From Planctomycetota bacterium (GTDB taxonomy: Bacteria; Planctomycetota; Planctomycetia; Planctomycetales; Planctomycetaceae), in contig JAHZKX010000023.1 of assembly GCA_022600195.1 (NCBI GenBank), positions 62,001 to 126,000 on the forward strand: a DNA stretch of 64,000 bases, in the 5' to 3' direction. The notes beneath the pieces were generated by a model. It was given only the letters and a program-made list of their open reading frames with translations, searched no databases and had not been told where the DNA came from. Within the stretch, counting starts at the first letter, position 1. The number at the start of each line of letters is the position of its first letter. Shown here in pieces: positions 34,125-43,711 of this stretch. The position numbers and the translations under genes are program-made.

Positions 34125-37100
34125 ATGAAGTTTATAAAATTGCTTTCGGTATTCACGTTATTGGGCTGTTCGGTTGTTTTCGGCGCAGATGCTGAAACGT
34201 TGCCCCCATTACAGGAAGGCCACGCACCCCAAAACTTTGAGCAGATGTGGGCTGGCTTCGATCCCCGCGCAGAACCACTGGAAGTGGAAATACTCAAGGA
34301 ATGGGAAGAAGAGGGCGTCGTATTAAGAATCGTGCGTTTCCGCATTGGAGTGTTCAAAGGCAAGAAAGCGACTCTCGCAGCCGTCTATGGTTTTCCAAAG
34401 AATATTATTGGTACAAACAAGCGATTGCCCGGGCTCGTTCAGATTCACGGCGGCGGTCAATACGCCGACTACAAAGCCTGTCTACTGAATGCCAAACGGG
34501 GTTATGCAACGGTTTCCATCGCCTGGGCAGGTCGGATCAGTGCGCCCGACTATCGGGTTTCACCGGCGGAGGTGAAGCTGTTCTGGGACGGCAAGACCGA
34601 TGATCCCGCGTATAAAATTACCACCGACTGGGGCGCCTTGGATGGATATCACGCTCCCGGTAGAAATCCGGGAAATCAGTTTCCCAGCGCAAAATCGGCT
34701 GCATGGACTCTTGATACTGTGGAATCACCACGCAACAGTGGCTGGTTTCTTTGTGCGCTCGCAGCGCGGCGGGCACTGACGTTCCTGGAACAGCAACCAG
34801 AAGTCGATCCGGACAGACTGGGTGTCTACGGACATTCGATGGGGGGCAAGTTGACGGTCATGACATCGGTTGACCCGCGTGTGAAAGCGGCCGCCCCCTC
34901 CTGCGGCGGGATCAGTGATCGCGATAACGACAGCCCGCTATTTCGATCGACGATAGGCGATGATGTGAGTCTGAAAAAAATCTCTTGTCCGATTGTTTTC
35001 CTGAGTCCTGCCAATGATTTTCATGGCCGTATTGGCGATTTACCTGCAGCAGTAAATGAGATTTCCAGCCAGGAGTGGCGCGTCACCTGTTCGCCTCATC
35101 ATAATCATCAGGACACCGCGGAATACGAAGTCGCCACGCTGCTTTGGTTTGACCGGCATTTAAAGAACTCTTTTGAATTCCCAAAGACTCCCGAAACGGA
35201 ACTGAAACTTGATACCGCAGATGGGGTGCCTCTGGTGACTGTGCAGCCAGATCCCTCTAAAAAGATTGTCGCAGTTGACATCTTTTACACGCAGCAAGGT
35301 AAGGCTGGTGAGACACGTTTTGATCGTGAAATAACGATGCATCGTTTCTGGCATCATGCCGCGCCTACCGAATCGGAGGGACGCTGGACCGCCCGACTGC
35401 CAGTGCACTCCATTGATAAACCACTCTGGATCTATGCCAATGTCCGATATCAGTTGGACAGCCCTGTAACGGGTGCGGGTTATTACTACGGAGCCTACAC
35501 GGCTGAGACCTTCAACTTGTCCTCCCTGTTGCAGATGGTAACCTCTGATGAACTCAAGTCGGCAAAGGTTCGCGCGACTCTGAAGCCTTCTTTGATGGTT
35601 GAGGATTTCAAAGGCGATTGGGAAAAAGAATGGTTTACCTACAAACCCTCTGAATGGGCACGCACGACACACAAAATCAACGATGATTTATGGAAGGCAC
35701 CCGCGCAGGCGAAGCTCGCAATGAAGGTCCGCGCAGCGGAGGCGAATCAACTGGTGGTTCTGATTGATGGCTACGCTGCCGAGGTAAAAATCAGCGGTGG
35801 AAAACAATGGCAGGAGGTCGTGCTGTCTCCTCAGGATTTTCACAATCTCGAAGGCGCGTCATTGCCAGGCTGGCAAAAGATCAAGCAACTGAAGCTCAGC
35901 CCGGCAGAGCGATTACGACCAAATCGTGGCAGTAAAAAAAAGGCGCGCATTGTGGGAAAGAACTGGCGTGGTACCAACCCCGAGTTCCGCGACCTGCGCT
36001 GGCAATTGCCAGATGCTTCCGATAAAGACACGCAATCGAGCCTGCTTGATATTTTTCCCGGATCAGTCGCGGAGACACCTGCTGACAGGCAAGGCAAAAC
36101 CGTTTTCTCGTCGCGATACACTCCCAGCGGCAGCTTATGGGATCCGCGACTGGATGAAAAACAGGTGTTTCATTTGGCGATGGCTCATCAGCAAGATGCT
36201 GATAATTCATTCAAACTGCGAATGGGAAAAGGGGGGCAGATCTATTCACTGCAAGGTTCCTTTGGCGAAAGTGTACCGCCTTCCTGGCGCGCCGCAAACA
36301 GTCACATTTCTCCATTCAATGATGAAGTGTGGCAGTTCGTCGCTGTCGCAACTCAATATAATGGTGTCGAAGCGTCACAGAAAGCGGGCGATCTTCCAGA
36401 AGAGACCGTCGCTCGCATGAAGGACTCTGAATACAAAAACAGTTTTTTTATTCATAATTCGGGGGCGTACATCCCCGGTGATTCTGAGATCGATTCGCTC
36501 TATTGCCCTCTGCTGGCATCAGAGGTTGATAGAGCGAATCGTTCCTGCCGGATGCTGAACTGGGGACTCGTGCCGCAGATCAAAACGGTTCATCGTTCCC
36601 CATTGCTTTACTACACTCAGGTTCGTGACGTCGGCGAGGGAATTATCGAAATGACCTGGGTGATCCATAATTTTAGCGTGCGAGATGATATTGTGTTCGA
36701 TCACCTGAATGCACCGTGGGGCGGAACGCGAATGACCAGTTTGCCTTTGCGGTATGTCAGTTCTCCCGAGGGTAAGTTAGTAGAACGAAAAGATATCTTG
36801 AATTCCGGTGGAGTGGTACCTGTGCGCAAGACAGGCGGCTGGAATCTGTCGTGTGCATCTGAGGCCGACGATAGCCCCAGTCTGGCTCTCGTGTATGGAA
36901 CGGACCGCCACCTGGAAGCGGAACGTGCCCGGAAAGCCGCCGGCAAGCCGTATTGTCAGTTCAATCAATCGTTGTATCGAGACTGGCGAGCGAATGCCCC
37001 GGCTTACAGCAGGGGCTGGAAAGACTGGCGGACCATGCCAGCCAACAGCTTTCGAAATTATGATGTTTGCGAGGTGATTCCAAAACTGCGAATCGCGCCG

Positions 37101-37646
37101 CAGACAACCATCTGGTATCGCAGTTTTCTTGTTGTAGGCGCGAAATCCAAAGTAATGAAACAGGCCCATTCGCTTGTCAATCAGGTTGATTATGGCTTAC
37201 TCCAGTTTGATGCCAAGTCGACTTCACTGCGATCTGTTTTGATTCAGGACGGAAGTGTGCAGGTTCATGACAAGCCCCAGCGATCGTCGGCCTGCTTCGA
37301 AGTCCTGTCCCGTCCGGTTAGCGAATCCAGGCCGATATTTCTGATAAAACACAGTGAGACCGGACAGCAGATTATCACGACGGACCCTTATTATTTTGTG
37401 AAAAAAGAGAGTGTCGATTTTCAGTTTCCCACTGAGCACCCACACTACGATTACTATCAAGACATCAATGGTTATTCGATCGCCCAGAACAATTCGGAAT
37501 GGCAGTCCTTACTTGGGTACGGATACGTACAAAAGCCCGAGTCTGGATCATGGAAACAATTATCCGATCTGGTTGATCCGGCCTTATTCCCGACAGCGAA
37601 TCAATTCCATCTCAATCTTTGGGTAAAAATTCCGAATAGTAATTGA
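34125..37646 (+). CDS. Large secreted esterase-like fusion protein (1173 residues)
   Basis: The ATG at 34125 starts a signal peptide (MKFIKLLSVFTLLGCSVVFGA). The first ~340 residues form an alpha/beta hydrolase of the acetylxylan-esterase/dienelactone type: GLVQIHGGGQYADY, nucleophile GHSMGGKL, acid LSPANDFHG and His in CSPHHNHQD. A middle beta region (about 350-620) follows. The C-terminal ~530 residues (WDPRLDEKQVFHLAMAHQQDADNSFKLRMGKGGQIYSLQG onward) form a separate domain I do not recognise; it contains SFGESVPPSWRAANSHISPFNDEVWQ. A fusion of esterase and a sugar-binding or catalytic domain is likely, acting outside the cell. Confidence 0.85.
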   Translation: MKFIKLLSVFTLLGCSVVFGADAETLPPLQEGHAPQNFEQMWAGFDPRAEPLEVEILKEWEEEGVVLRIVRFRIGVFKGKKATLAAVYGFPKNIIGTNKRLPGLVQIHGGGQYADYKACLLNAKRGYATVSIAWAGRISAPDYRVSPAEVKLFWDGKTDDPAYKITTDWGALDGYHAPGRNPGNQFPSAKSAAWTLDTVESPRNSGWFLCALAARRALTFLEQQPEVDPDRLGVYGHSMGGKLTVMTSVDPRVKAAAPSCGGISDRDNDSPLFRSTIGDDVSLKKISCPIVFLSPANDFHGRIGDLPAAVNEISSQEWRVTCSPHHNHQDTAEYEVATLLWFDRHLKNSFEFPKTPETELKLDTADGVPLVTVQPDPSKKIVAVDIFYTQQGKAGETRFDREITMHRFWHHAAPTESEGRWTARLPVHSIDKPLWIYANVRYQLDSPVTGAGYYYGAYTAETFNLSSLLQMVTSDELKSAKVRATLKPSLMVEDFKGDWEKEWFTYKPSEWARTTHKINDDLWKAPAQAKLAMKVRAAEANQLVVLIDGYAAEVKISGGKQWQEVVLSPQDFHNLEGASLPGWQKIKQLKLSPAERLRPNRGSKKKARIVGKNWRGTNPEFRDLRWQLPDASDKDTQSSLLDIFPGSVAETPADRQGKTVFSSRYTPSGSLWDPRLDEKQVFHLAMAHQQDADNSFKLRMGKGGQIYSLQGSFGESVPPSWRAANSHISPFNDEVWQFVAVATQYNGVEASQKAGDLPEETVARMKDSEYKNSFFIHNSGAYIPGDSEIDSLYCPLLASEVDRANRSCRMLNWGLVPQIKTVHRSPLLYYTQVRDVGEGIIEMTWVIHNFSVRDDIVFDHLNAPWGGTRMTSLPLRYVSSPEGKLVERKDILNSGGVVPVRKTGGWNLSCASEADDSPSLALVYGTDRHLEAERARKAAGKPYCQFNQSLYRDWRANAPAYSRGWKDWRTMPANSFRNYDVCEVIPKLRIAPQTTIWYRSFLVVGAKSKVMKQAHSLVNQVDYGLLQFDAKSTSLRSVLIQDGSVQVHDKPQRSSACFEVLSRPVSESRPIFLIKHSETGQQIITTDPYYFVKKESVDFQFPTEHPHYDYYQDINGYSIAQNNSEWQSLLGYGYVQKPESGSWKQLSDLVDPALFPTANQFHLNLWVKIPNSN

Positions 37647-37662
37647 TTTAAGACCGTTGGTG

Positions 37663-38565
37663 CTACTCAAGCAGATTATCGCGCAGTGCTTGGATTTCAC
37701 TCTTCTTTAAGCCAAGGCCTTTGATCAGGTAACGATCAATAGAACCATATTGTTTAAGAATCTCATCGCGGGTTGCATCGATGTAGTTACCCTTGAGGAT
37801 GTAGAACGCATTGATATTCGTCATATCAACTTTCTCTGGTGGTATCTTCTGATACCTTGCTGCTTGTTGACGGAGCTGAGCGAGTCTTTTCTCGATTTCA
37901 GTTTTGCGGCATTTGTTGGACAGCAGATAGTCCTCACGTATCGTTTGCCATGGCACATCCAACGTCCACAGGAGAATGGCCGTCGCCGTGCCAGTACGGT
38001 GAACGCCGTGTGAGCAGTGAAATACAACAGGCTGCCCATCGGCTTTTGCGATTTCTTTCAGAAGTGCTGCATACTGCTTCTTTGCATCGTTGACAAGGAT
38101 GCTGTGAAATTGCGGGTTTAAATCCGCGGGTACTTTAGAGAAATCAGCATTCTTCCGCGCCTGACTGACGATACGAACCAGGCCATCATCTGACTCAATC
38201 GGCTGCGAGATAATACTGACGCCACACGGTAGTCGGTCCTTGCCTCGATTCTTTGTTTCTTCTTCGGTCAAAAAGTTGACGACTTTCTTAACACCGAGGG
38301 CTTTCAACTTCGAAACATCTTTATCAGTTAAGCGTGGCAGTTCCCCAGAGCGGTAAACCTGACCCCACTTGACCGTTTTGTCACTGGATGTCTTATATCC
38401 TCCAATGTCGCGGAAGTTTGACTGACCCTCCAGCACAACGTGTCGCCTCTGGGAGGCATTCTCGCCGTCAGGGACAAGCTTACTTTTTTCCGATTGTGCT
38501 GCCACAATTCCGTAGCTCACCATGAGCAACAAAAAAAGTATTGTTCTCATCACAGATTTCAACAT
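37663..38565 (-). CDS. Secreted tyrosine/dual-specificity phosphatase
   Basis: 300 residues from ATG 38565 with a signal peptide (MRTILFLLLMVSYGIVAAQ). The catalytic P-loop is HCSHGVHRTGTA (CX5R, near residue 180), preceded by NFRDIGGYKTSSDKTVKWGQVYRSGEL as in bacterial PTP-like phosphatases (Y-phosphatase3/Siw14 type). Export signal and the classic P-loop imply action in the periplasm or on a phosphorylated compound such as inositol phosphate. It converges with the esterase fusion gene, 16 bases apart. Confidence 0.9.
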   Translation of the reverse strand: MLKSVMRTILFLLLMVSYGIVAAQSEKSKLVPDGENASQRRHVVLEGQSNFRDIGGYKTSSDKTVKWGQVYRSGELPRLTDKDVSKLKALGVKKVVNFLTEEETKNRGKDRLPCGVSIISQPIESDDGLVRIVSQARKNADFSKVPADLNPQFHSILVNDAKKQYAALLKEIAKADGQPVVFHCSHGVHRTGTATAILLWTLDVPWQTIREDYLLSNKCRKTEIEKRLAQLRQQAARYQKIPPEKVDMTNINAFYILKGNYIDATRDEILKQYGSIDRYLIKGLGLKKSEIQALRDNLLE

Positions 38566-38956
38566 GTTTAAGTCCAGATGAAAAAGAGTAGGGCGGACAG
38601 GATTACTGACGAAGAAACAAAACGGAGAGGTGTATTTCACCGATCTATACTATAGACATGACATTTGAAAATAAGGAAAGTATTCACAATGTTCAACTAC
38701 ATCCAGGCCCGACATCCGAAAATGTTGGGTTCTTGCAGTTAATTTAACAGCCAATCCGCAAATCAGTTATCAGCGGTTCAGGAACCTGGTTGGCACGTTT
38801 CATGGCAATAGAATTAATGTATTTCTCCAAATATGTCTGCCCGTTACATAACCTGTCTGAAACAGGCCACGGTCTCGACAGTCAGATGAATGCGGTATAC
38901 ACTGAATGAATCAAAGTTGAATCGGAAGTGGTAATCGCCCAACAGGAAATAAGCAT
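38566..38956. other. 390-base gap between phosphatase and NHL genes
   Basis: It must contain two diverging promoters. Small stems GGTTC-AG-GAACC (near 38776) and CCTGT-CTGAA-ACAGG (near 38860) are visible. No gene-like frame is present. Confidence 0.45.
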
Positions 38957-39871
38957 ATGAATCTGCACCGTACTCATCTGGTAGTTGTAATCATGATCAT
39001 AAGTTTGCTGCTTGCGGTTGAGGTTTCCCATGCGGGTGACGCCATCGACTTTGAACCTGCCGAGAATTCAATCAAACTACCGGAAGGTCTGGTCCTCGGC
39101 CCATGTTCGGCCGTTGATTTTGACAGCAAAGGCCAGATGTATCTGTTCCATCGGGGCAAGCAACCGATTCTTTGTTTTGACCGTAGCGGTAAGTTCGTCC
39201 GCTCGTGGGGCGACAATTTAATCGGCAAAGCACACGGCTTGCGAGTCGATAAGCACGACCATATCTGGGTCACCGACATCGGCAATCACATGGTGTTCAA
39301 ATTCAGTCCACAGGGTAAATTGCTGCTTGCCCTGGGACAATCGGGCAAGCCTGGTACCGACAATGACCAATTCGACCAGCCGACCGATATTGCCTTTGGA
39401 ACCCAGGGAGAAATTTATGTTGCGGATGGATATGGCAACAGCCGTGTGATGAAGTTTGCAGCCAACGGTAGATTTCTGAACAAATGGGGACAGCCGGGAA
39501 AAGGGCGGGGCGAATTTGATCTACCGCATTCAATCGTCATTGATGCCAAAGGTCGCGTGCTTGTAGGTGACCGGGAGAATGACCGCGTGCAGATTTTCGA
39601 CACTGAAGGAAAATTGTTAGAAGTCTGGCCCGGCTTCGCACCCTATGGAATGGAACTGGATTCCAAGGGAACACTCTTTGTGGCAGATGGTCGTGCGAAC
39701 AAGGTTTTACAACTCAATTCCTCGGGCAAGGTCATCGGCTCATGGGGACGTAAAGGCGCAGGGCCGGGGGAATTCAATCTACCGCACATGCTGGCAGCCG
39801 ATTCAGCCGGTAATCTCTACATCGCTGAAATCGGCGGACGACGGTTCCAAAAGCTGAAACGCAAAAAGTGA
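38957..39871 (+). CDS. Secreted NHL-repeat beta-propeller
   Basis: 304 residues. A signal peptide (LVVVIMIISLLLAVEVSHA) precedes six NHL-type blades (for example QFDQPTDIAFGTQGEIYVADGYGNSRVMKFAANGRFLNKWG). Such propellers bind ligands or catalyse lyase reactions outside the cell. AGGA lies about 9 bases before the ATG. The C-terminal residues RRFQKLKRKK are encoded again, without the rest of the gene, at 44485-44517. It is followed 72 bases later by an esterase-like gene, so they may be cotranscribed. Confidence 0.9.
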   Translation: MNLHRTHLVVVIMIISLLLAVEVSHAGDAIDFEPAENSIKLPEGLVLGPCSAVDFDSKGQMYLFHRGKQPILCFDRSGKFVRSWGDNLIGKAHGLRVDKHDHIWVTDIGNHMVFKFSPQGKLLLALGQSGKPGTDNDQFDQPTDIAFGTQGEIYVADGYGNSRVMKFAANGRFLNKWGQPGKGRGEFDLPHSIVIDAKGRVLVGDRENDRVQIFDTEGKLLEVWPGFAPYGMELDSKGTLFVADGRANKVLQLNSSGKVIGSWGRKGAGPGEFNLPHMLAADSAGNLYIAEIGGRRFQKLKRKK

Positions 39872-39943
39872 TTTCAGTTGAATCACCGACCAGGTTCAAC
39901 ATCTGAATGTGGAAAAATATTTCGCAAATGATCGGAGACTGTT

Positions 39944-41926
39944 ATGGCGCGGCAATGCCGTTTTTTGAGTATTCTTCTGACACTTATTTTTTGCACATGT
40001 CCAGGCGCGCTGAGTTTCGGCCAGAACCCTCAGCCACTGACGACCGAACAACGCCAGACCTTCGATCAGGGATTACGGACGCTGCAAGAATCGCTGGAGA
40101 CATTACGTGATCAATCGCCGAGTGAAATTGCGGATGCCACTATTTTCGCTAAGGGTTTAGAGTGGGCTCTGCAGTACGACCAAAAGTTTTCGCCGCGAGA
40201 GGTCGTTTTAATGAAAAAGGCAATGGTACGCGGGAAACAGCGCATCGATGCATTAACCAAAAACAAAAAACCATGGAGTACGCGCAAGGGAAAGCTGGCG
40301 TTAGGCTACGTTTCTGTGGTGGACAACTCGGTGCAGCCTTATGGTTTGATTGTGCCTGAAAGCTACGATTCCTCACAGCCGATCCGGCTCGACGTGGTTT
40401 TACACGGTAGCAGTCGTCCTGTTGGCCTGAGTGAATTGCGGTTTATCGCTCGATTCGATAAAGGCGACGAGAAACAGTCATCCGTTCCCGATAAGTCCTA
40501 TATCGAGCTGCATCCGTTGGGTCGTGTAGAGAACTGTTACCGCTGGGCCGGTGAGACAGATGTGTTCGAGGCCATTGAAGATGTCTGCCGTCGTTATAAC
40601 ATCGACCGTCGCCGGATCGTCCTGCGTGGCATGTCGATGGGTGCTTCCGGCACATGGCACCTAGGTTTAAAATACCCAGACCGTTTTGTTGCACTCGGGC
40701 CGTACTGTGGCTATGTCGATACGCATCATTTTTCGGAAACGCCGCTGAAGAACTTTGTAAAAGTAGGCCCACTGCCGCCACATCAGGAACTGGGGCTGCA
40801 CATGCTCGATTCGATTGACTACGCCGCCAACGCGGGCGTTGTTCCGGCCATCGCGTGCATCGGCGAAAAAGATGTCTTTTTCCAGGCACATGTGCTGATG
40901 GGGAAAGCCATGCAGCAGGAAGGTCTGACGATGGTCAATCTCATCTCTCCGGGGACGGGGCATGTTATTGATCCGGTCACTCACGCCGAGCAGATGCGGC
41001 GGATTGGTTTACACGTTGCAAAAGGGCTTAACAGACAACCACAACAACTGCGTTTTGTAACCTGGACTCTTAAATACAATCGCTGCCATTGGCTGGAAGT
41101 ACTTGGTTTAGAACAACACTATTCGAAGGCCATCATTTCTGCTCAGTTACATGATGATCGAATCGAAATCAATGAACTCCAAAATATCACACGTTTTGCA
41201 ATTCAGACGTCGCATCTACCAAAAATTCCGAAGACACTACGCATCGACACCACAGAACTTTCACTCTCGCCAGCAGGCAAATCCGGGAAACTGATTGTCG
41301 AACGTCGAGACAACACCTGGTCGATTGCCGACAAAGTACCGAGCACAGGCAAACGCCCCGGCTTGCAGGGACCGATTGACGATGCGTTTTCATCACCCTT
41401 TCTTTGTGTACGTGGTACGGGAAAACCGTGGAACGCTGCCGCGAATGAATATGCCACAGCCAGCTTGAAGCGATTCGCCAATGAGTGGCATCACTACTTT
41501 CGCGGCGAACTTCCCATCAAAGACGACACGGATGTGACGGAAGAAGATATTCGAACCCGAAACCTGATCCTCTTCGGCGATCCAGGAAGTAACAGTTATA
41601 TCGCGAAAGTCTTGCCTCACCTGCCTCTGAAATGGTCACAGAAAATGCTCCGGTTTGGAAATAAAGATTACCCCGCGGGCAATCACGTTCCCGCGTTGAT
41701 CGTGCCGAACCCGCTCTCTGGTGCGAATGGTCGTTACATCGTACTCAACAGCGGCCACACCTTTCGAGAAGCAGAGTTGGCGAAGCTCAACTATCTGCTC
41801 TTCCCCCGCTGGGGCGACTGGGCGGTGTTGCAAATCGACCCATCCCACACAGAATCAAAGCCACTCAAAGAGAATGTTCTACGAGCCGGTTACTTCAACG
41901 AACAATGGAAACTGCCTGCAGAATAA
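39944..41926 (+). CDS. Secreted alpha/beta hydrolase (prolyl-oligopeptidase/PHB-esterase-like)
   Basis: 660 residues. A signal peptide (FLSILLTLIFCTCPGALSFG) is followed by a helical part, then the hydrolase core with DVVLHGSSRP, SYIELHPLGRVENCYRWAGETDVFEAIEDVCRRYNIDRRRIVLRGMSMGASGTWHLG (nucleophile GMSMGA), and the acid and His in CIGEKDVF and GTGHVIDP. The C-terminal ~270 residues resemble the beta/alpha extension found in planctomycete proteins of this type. It is a secreted esterase or peptidase; the substrate is unknown. Confidence 0.88.
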   Translation: MARQCRFLSILLTLIFCTCPGALSFGQNPQPLTTEQRQTFDQGLRTLQESLETLRDQSPSEIADATIFAKGLEWALQYDQKFSPREVVLMKKAMVRGKQRIDALTKNKKPWSTRKGKLALGYVSVVDNSVQPYGLIVPESYDSSQPIRLDVVLHGSSRPVGLSELRFIARFDKGDEKQSSVPDKSYIELHPLGRVENCYRWAGETDVFEAIEDVCRRYNIDRRRIVLRGMSMGASGTWHLGLKYPDRFVALGPYCGYVDTHHFSETPLKNFVKVGPLPPHQELGLHMLDSIDYAANAGVVPAIACIGEKDVFFQAHVLMGKAMQQEGLTMVNLISPGTGHVIDPVTHAEQMRRIGLHVAKGLNRQPQQLRFVTWTLKYNRCHWLEVLGLEQHYSKAIISAQLHDDRIEINELQNITRFAIQTSHLPKIPKTLRIDTTELSLSPAGKSGKLIVERRDNTWSIADKVPSTGKRPGLQGPIDDAFSSPFLCVRGTGKPWNAAANEYATASLKRFANEWHHYFRGELPIKDDTDVTEEDIRTRNLILFGDPGSNSYIAKVLPHLPLKWSQKMLRFGNKDYPAGNHVPALIVPNPLSGANGRYIVLNSGHTFREAELAKLNYLLFPRWGDWAVLQIDPSHTESKPLKENVLRAGYFNEQWKLPAE

Positions 41927-42051
41927 ATTATCAATCGTGTGCTCGTTGTTGTATTTTATTGCAATTCAGGGTCCCAATGGGTTTAAGACACTCCCGGCTG
42001 CATCCTACACTCATCTGGCCAGATTACCGAGTTGTGCACCACCAACGCGGT

Positions 42052-42087
42052 GACCGCTGAGCCCAAGTTACCTCGGAATCAGCGGTC
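42052..42087. repeat. Inverted repeat, 9-bp perfect stem
   Basis: GACCGCTGA and TCAGCGGTC are separated by 18 bases, between the convergent esterase and anti-sigma-like genes. There is no T-tract, so it is not a classic terminator, but a bidirectional hairpin stop or an attachment/recombination site are possible. Confidence 0.5.
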
Positions 42088-42142
42088 GAACATATGCTGG
42101 ATACGGTCTATGCGAACCACGAATCAGACAATCGAAATCGTC

Positions 42143-43711
42143 TTACTTCTTTGGCGGCACCGATTTCCCCTTCAGTTTCAGCACCCGCGGATCGTCTTGG
42201 GGGCATCCCTCTTTCCACCAGCGAACGTCGTCCATCACTGCGGCACGATAATCGTCCACCGAAATCTTGTGCAGGTCGCTCAAGCTGACTGGCATTAACC
42301 CGCGATACCCCATATTGAGATACTTGAAGTACACCGCATCGAGGGCCGAGACGTCCGAATAGACCTGGCGGATGATCGTGTCGAACGTCGGCAGCGTGGC
42401 CGGCTTCTCGACGTCGAGTATCACATCCCATGACTCAGAGTGCGTCACGCCGTTTTTATCCAGGAAATTCGCCTTGCCGTACTCTCCCTGAGGATTGAAT
42501 CCCACAGGGAATTTCACCTGCCCTCGTGGGAGTGCGAAATTACGCTTCGTAGCCGGGTCGTAACCGGTATTGAAGATGTCTCCCCCTTCCGGGTTGACAG
42601 GAATAATCGCCCGCCAGATGACGCAAATTCCTAGATGAGTCATTGTCGCTAACTCGACATCGTATGTACTGAATGCGCGTTTCAAGGGGCCTTGGTAGAT
42701 GTAAGCCGGACCTTTGACCCGAATATGCCTGTTAAACTGGGATTGCTCCAGTGGGTACTTTTTCAGCGTAGCGTCCGTTCCCCTAACCGAGGAGATCAGA
42801 AAGAGGCCGCCGTTCTCGAATCGCTCGACACGGTGAATCGCGTAGATCAATCCTTTGCGTTCTTCGCGGTGGACGGCTTTATCCAAATTTACAAACTCAT
42901 CGAATGCAGAATCGATATCCACCACAGTCACATCGTTGCCAAAGCGAGGCTCAAACAGTGTCCGCTCGATTGGTTCGTCGTACTTCATCGTGAGGAGTGA
43001 CTCTTCGGTCCATGCTTCGTCCACTTGAATTTCATTAACCATCTGTACAATTCGAGAACTGTCGTCAAACAAGCAGACAAATCGTCGTTTCTTGTCTCGG
43101 AATTCCTGAATGTTCGGCGCCTTGGCTGGCATCAACAGGTACGCCTTGCACGGCTTGCCGTTAACGTTTTGATCGCCGGCCTCATACCGCTCGTACTCCT
43201 GGTTCTTCAGTAAACGACCAACGTTGTTGTCGTTAAGAAGGTTGTTCACCGTAAGGCCGACCTCATTCCCGCTGGTCTTCACCGCCACGCGGTTATGTTT
43301 CTGGTATCGCCATGTGCCCTCGGAATTCCCGACGACAATATCGGTTGGAGATACCTCGCGAAATCCGACGTTTCGCTCGTACCACTGCCCTCGAAGGACT
43401 TGAGCCGGCTTGTCCCCTTTTGCCGGTGTGGTGATGACACACTGAAACGTGCGTGCGTTGCGGATGGCATTCCGAGCCTGCGCGAGCAAAGAATTGTCGG
43501 ACTTGAACTGCAATGCCAGAACGACGAACACGACAAAAGCCATCGCACAGACCGCGACGCGTTTCATCCATCGCGTTCGAGGCTGCTTGGTGGCAAGTAC
43601 TGGTGGAGTGGTCTCCAGGCCGTGCAGTACACGCTCCACCAGAGAGTCATTCTCAGGCCAGGCATTCCCCAACTGTTCCAATGTGGCTTCGACTTCTTCG
43701 TGAGATTTCAT
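42143..43711 (-). CDS. Membrane-anchored putative anti-sigma/regulatory protein
   Basis: 522 residues. A short N-terminal cytoplasmic part (HEEVEATLEQLGNAWPENDSLVERVLHGLE) is followed by one membrane helix (VAVCAMAFVVFVVLALQF, about 51-69) and a large outside domain with beta-rich segments (FQCVITTPAKGDKPAQVLRGQWYERNV ...) resembling LolA/outer-membrane lipoprotein-sorting-like folds. It overlaps the ECF sigma gene by four bases (ATGA), so it is translated with it. Role as membrane partner of the sigma factor is inferred from gene pairing. Confidence 0.8.
   Translation of the reverse strand: MKSHEEVEATLEQLGNAWPENDSLVERVLHGLETTPPVLATKQPRTRWMKRVAVCAMAFVVFVVLALQFKSDNSLLAQARNAIRNARTFQCVITTPAKGDKPAQVLRGQWYERNVGFREVSPTDIVVGNSEGTWRYQKHNRVAVKTSGNEVGLTVNNLLNDNNVGRLLKNQEYERYEAGDQNVNGKPCKAYLLMPAKAPNIQEFRDKKRRFVCLFDDSSRIVQMVNEIQVDEAWTEESLLTMKYDEPIERTLFEPRFGNDVTVVDIDSAFDEFVNLDKAVHREERKGLIYAIHRVERFENGGLFLISSVRGTDATLKKYPLEQSQFNRHIRVKGPAYIYQGPLKRAFSTYDVELATMTHLGICVIWRAIIPVNPEGGDIFNTGYDPATKRNFALPRGQVKFPVGFNPQGEYGKANFLDKNGVTHSESWDVILDVEKPATLPTFDTIIRQVYSDVSALDAVYFKYLNMGYRGLMPVSLSDLHKISVDDYRAAVMDDVRWWKEGCPQDDPRVLKLKGKSVPPKK

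Noticed and set aside
42052-42087. Integron attC site for the inverted repeat
   Set aside because: No core RYYYAAC/GTTRRRY pair and no cassette-like context or integrase.
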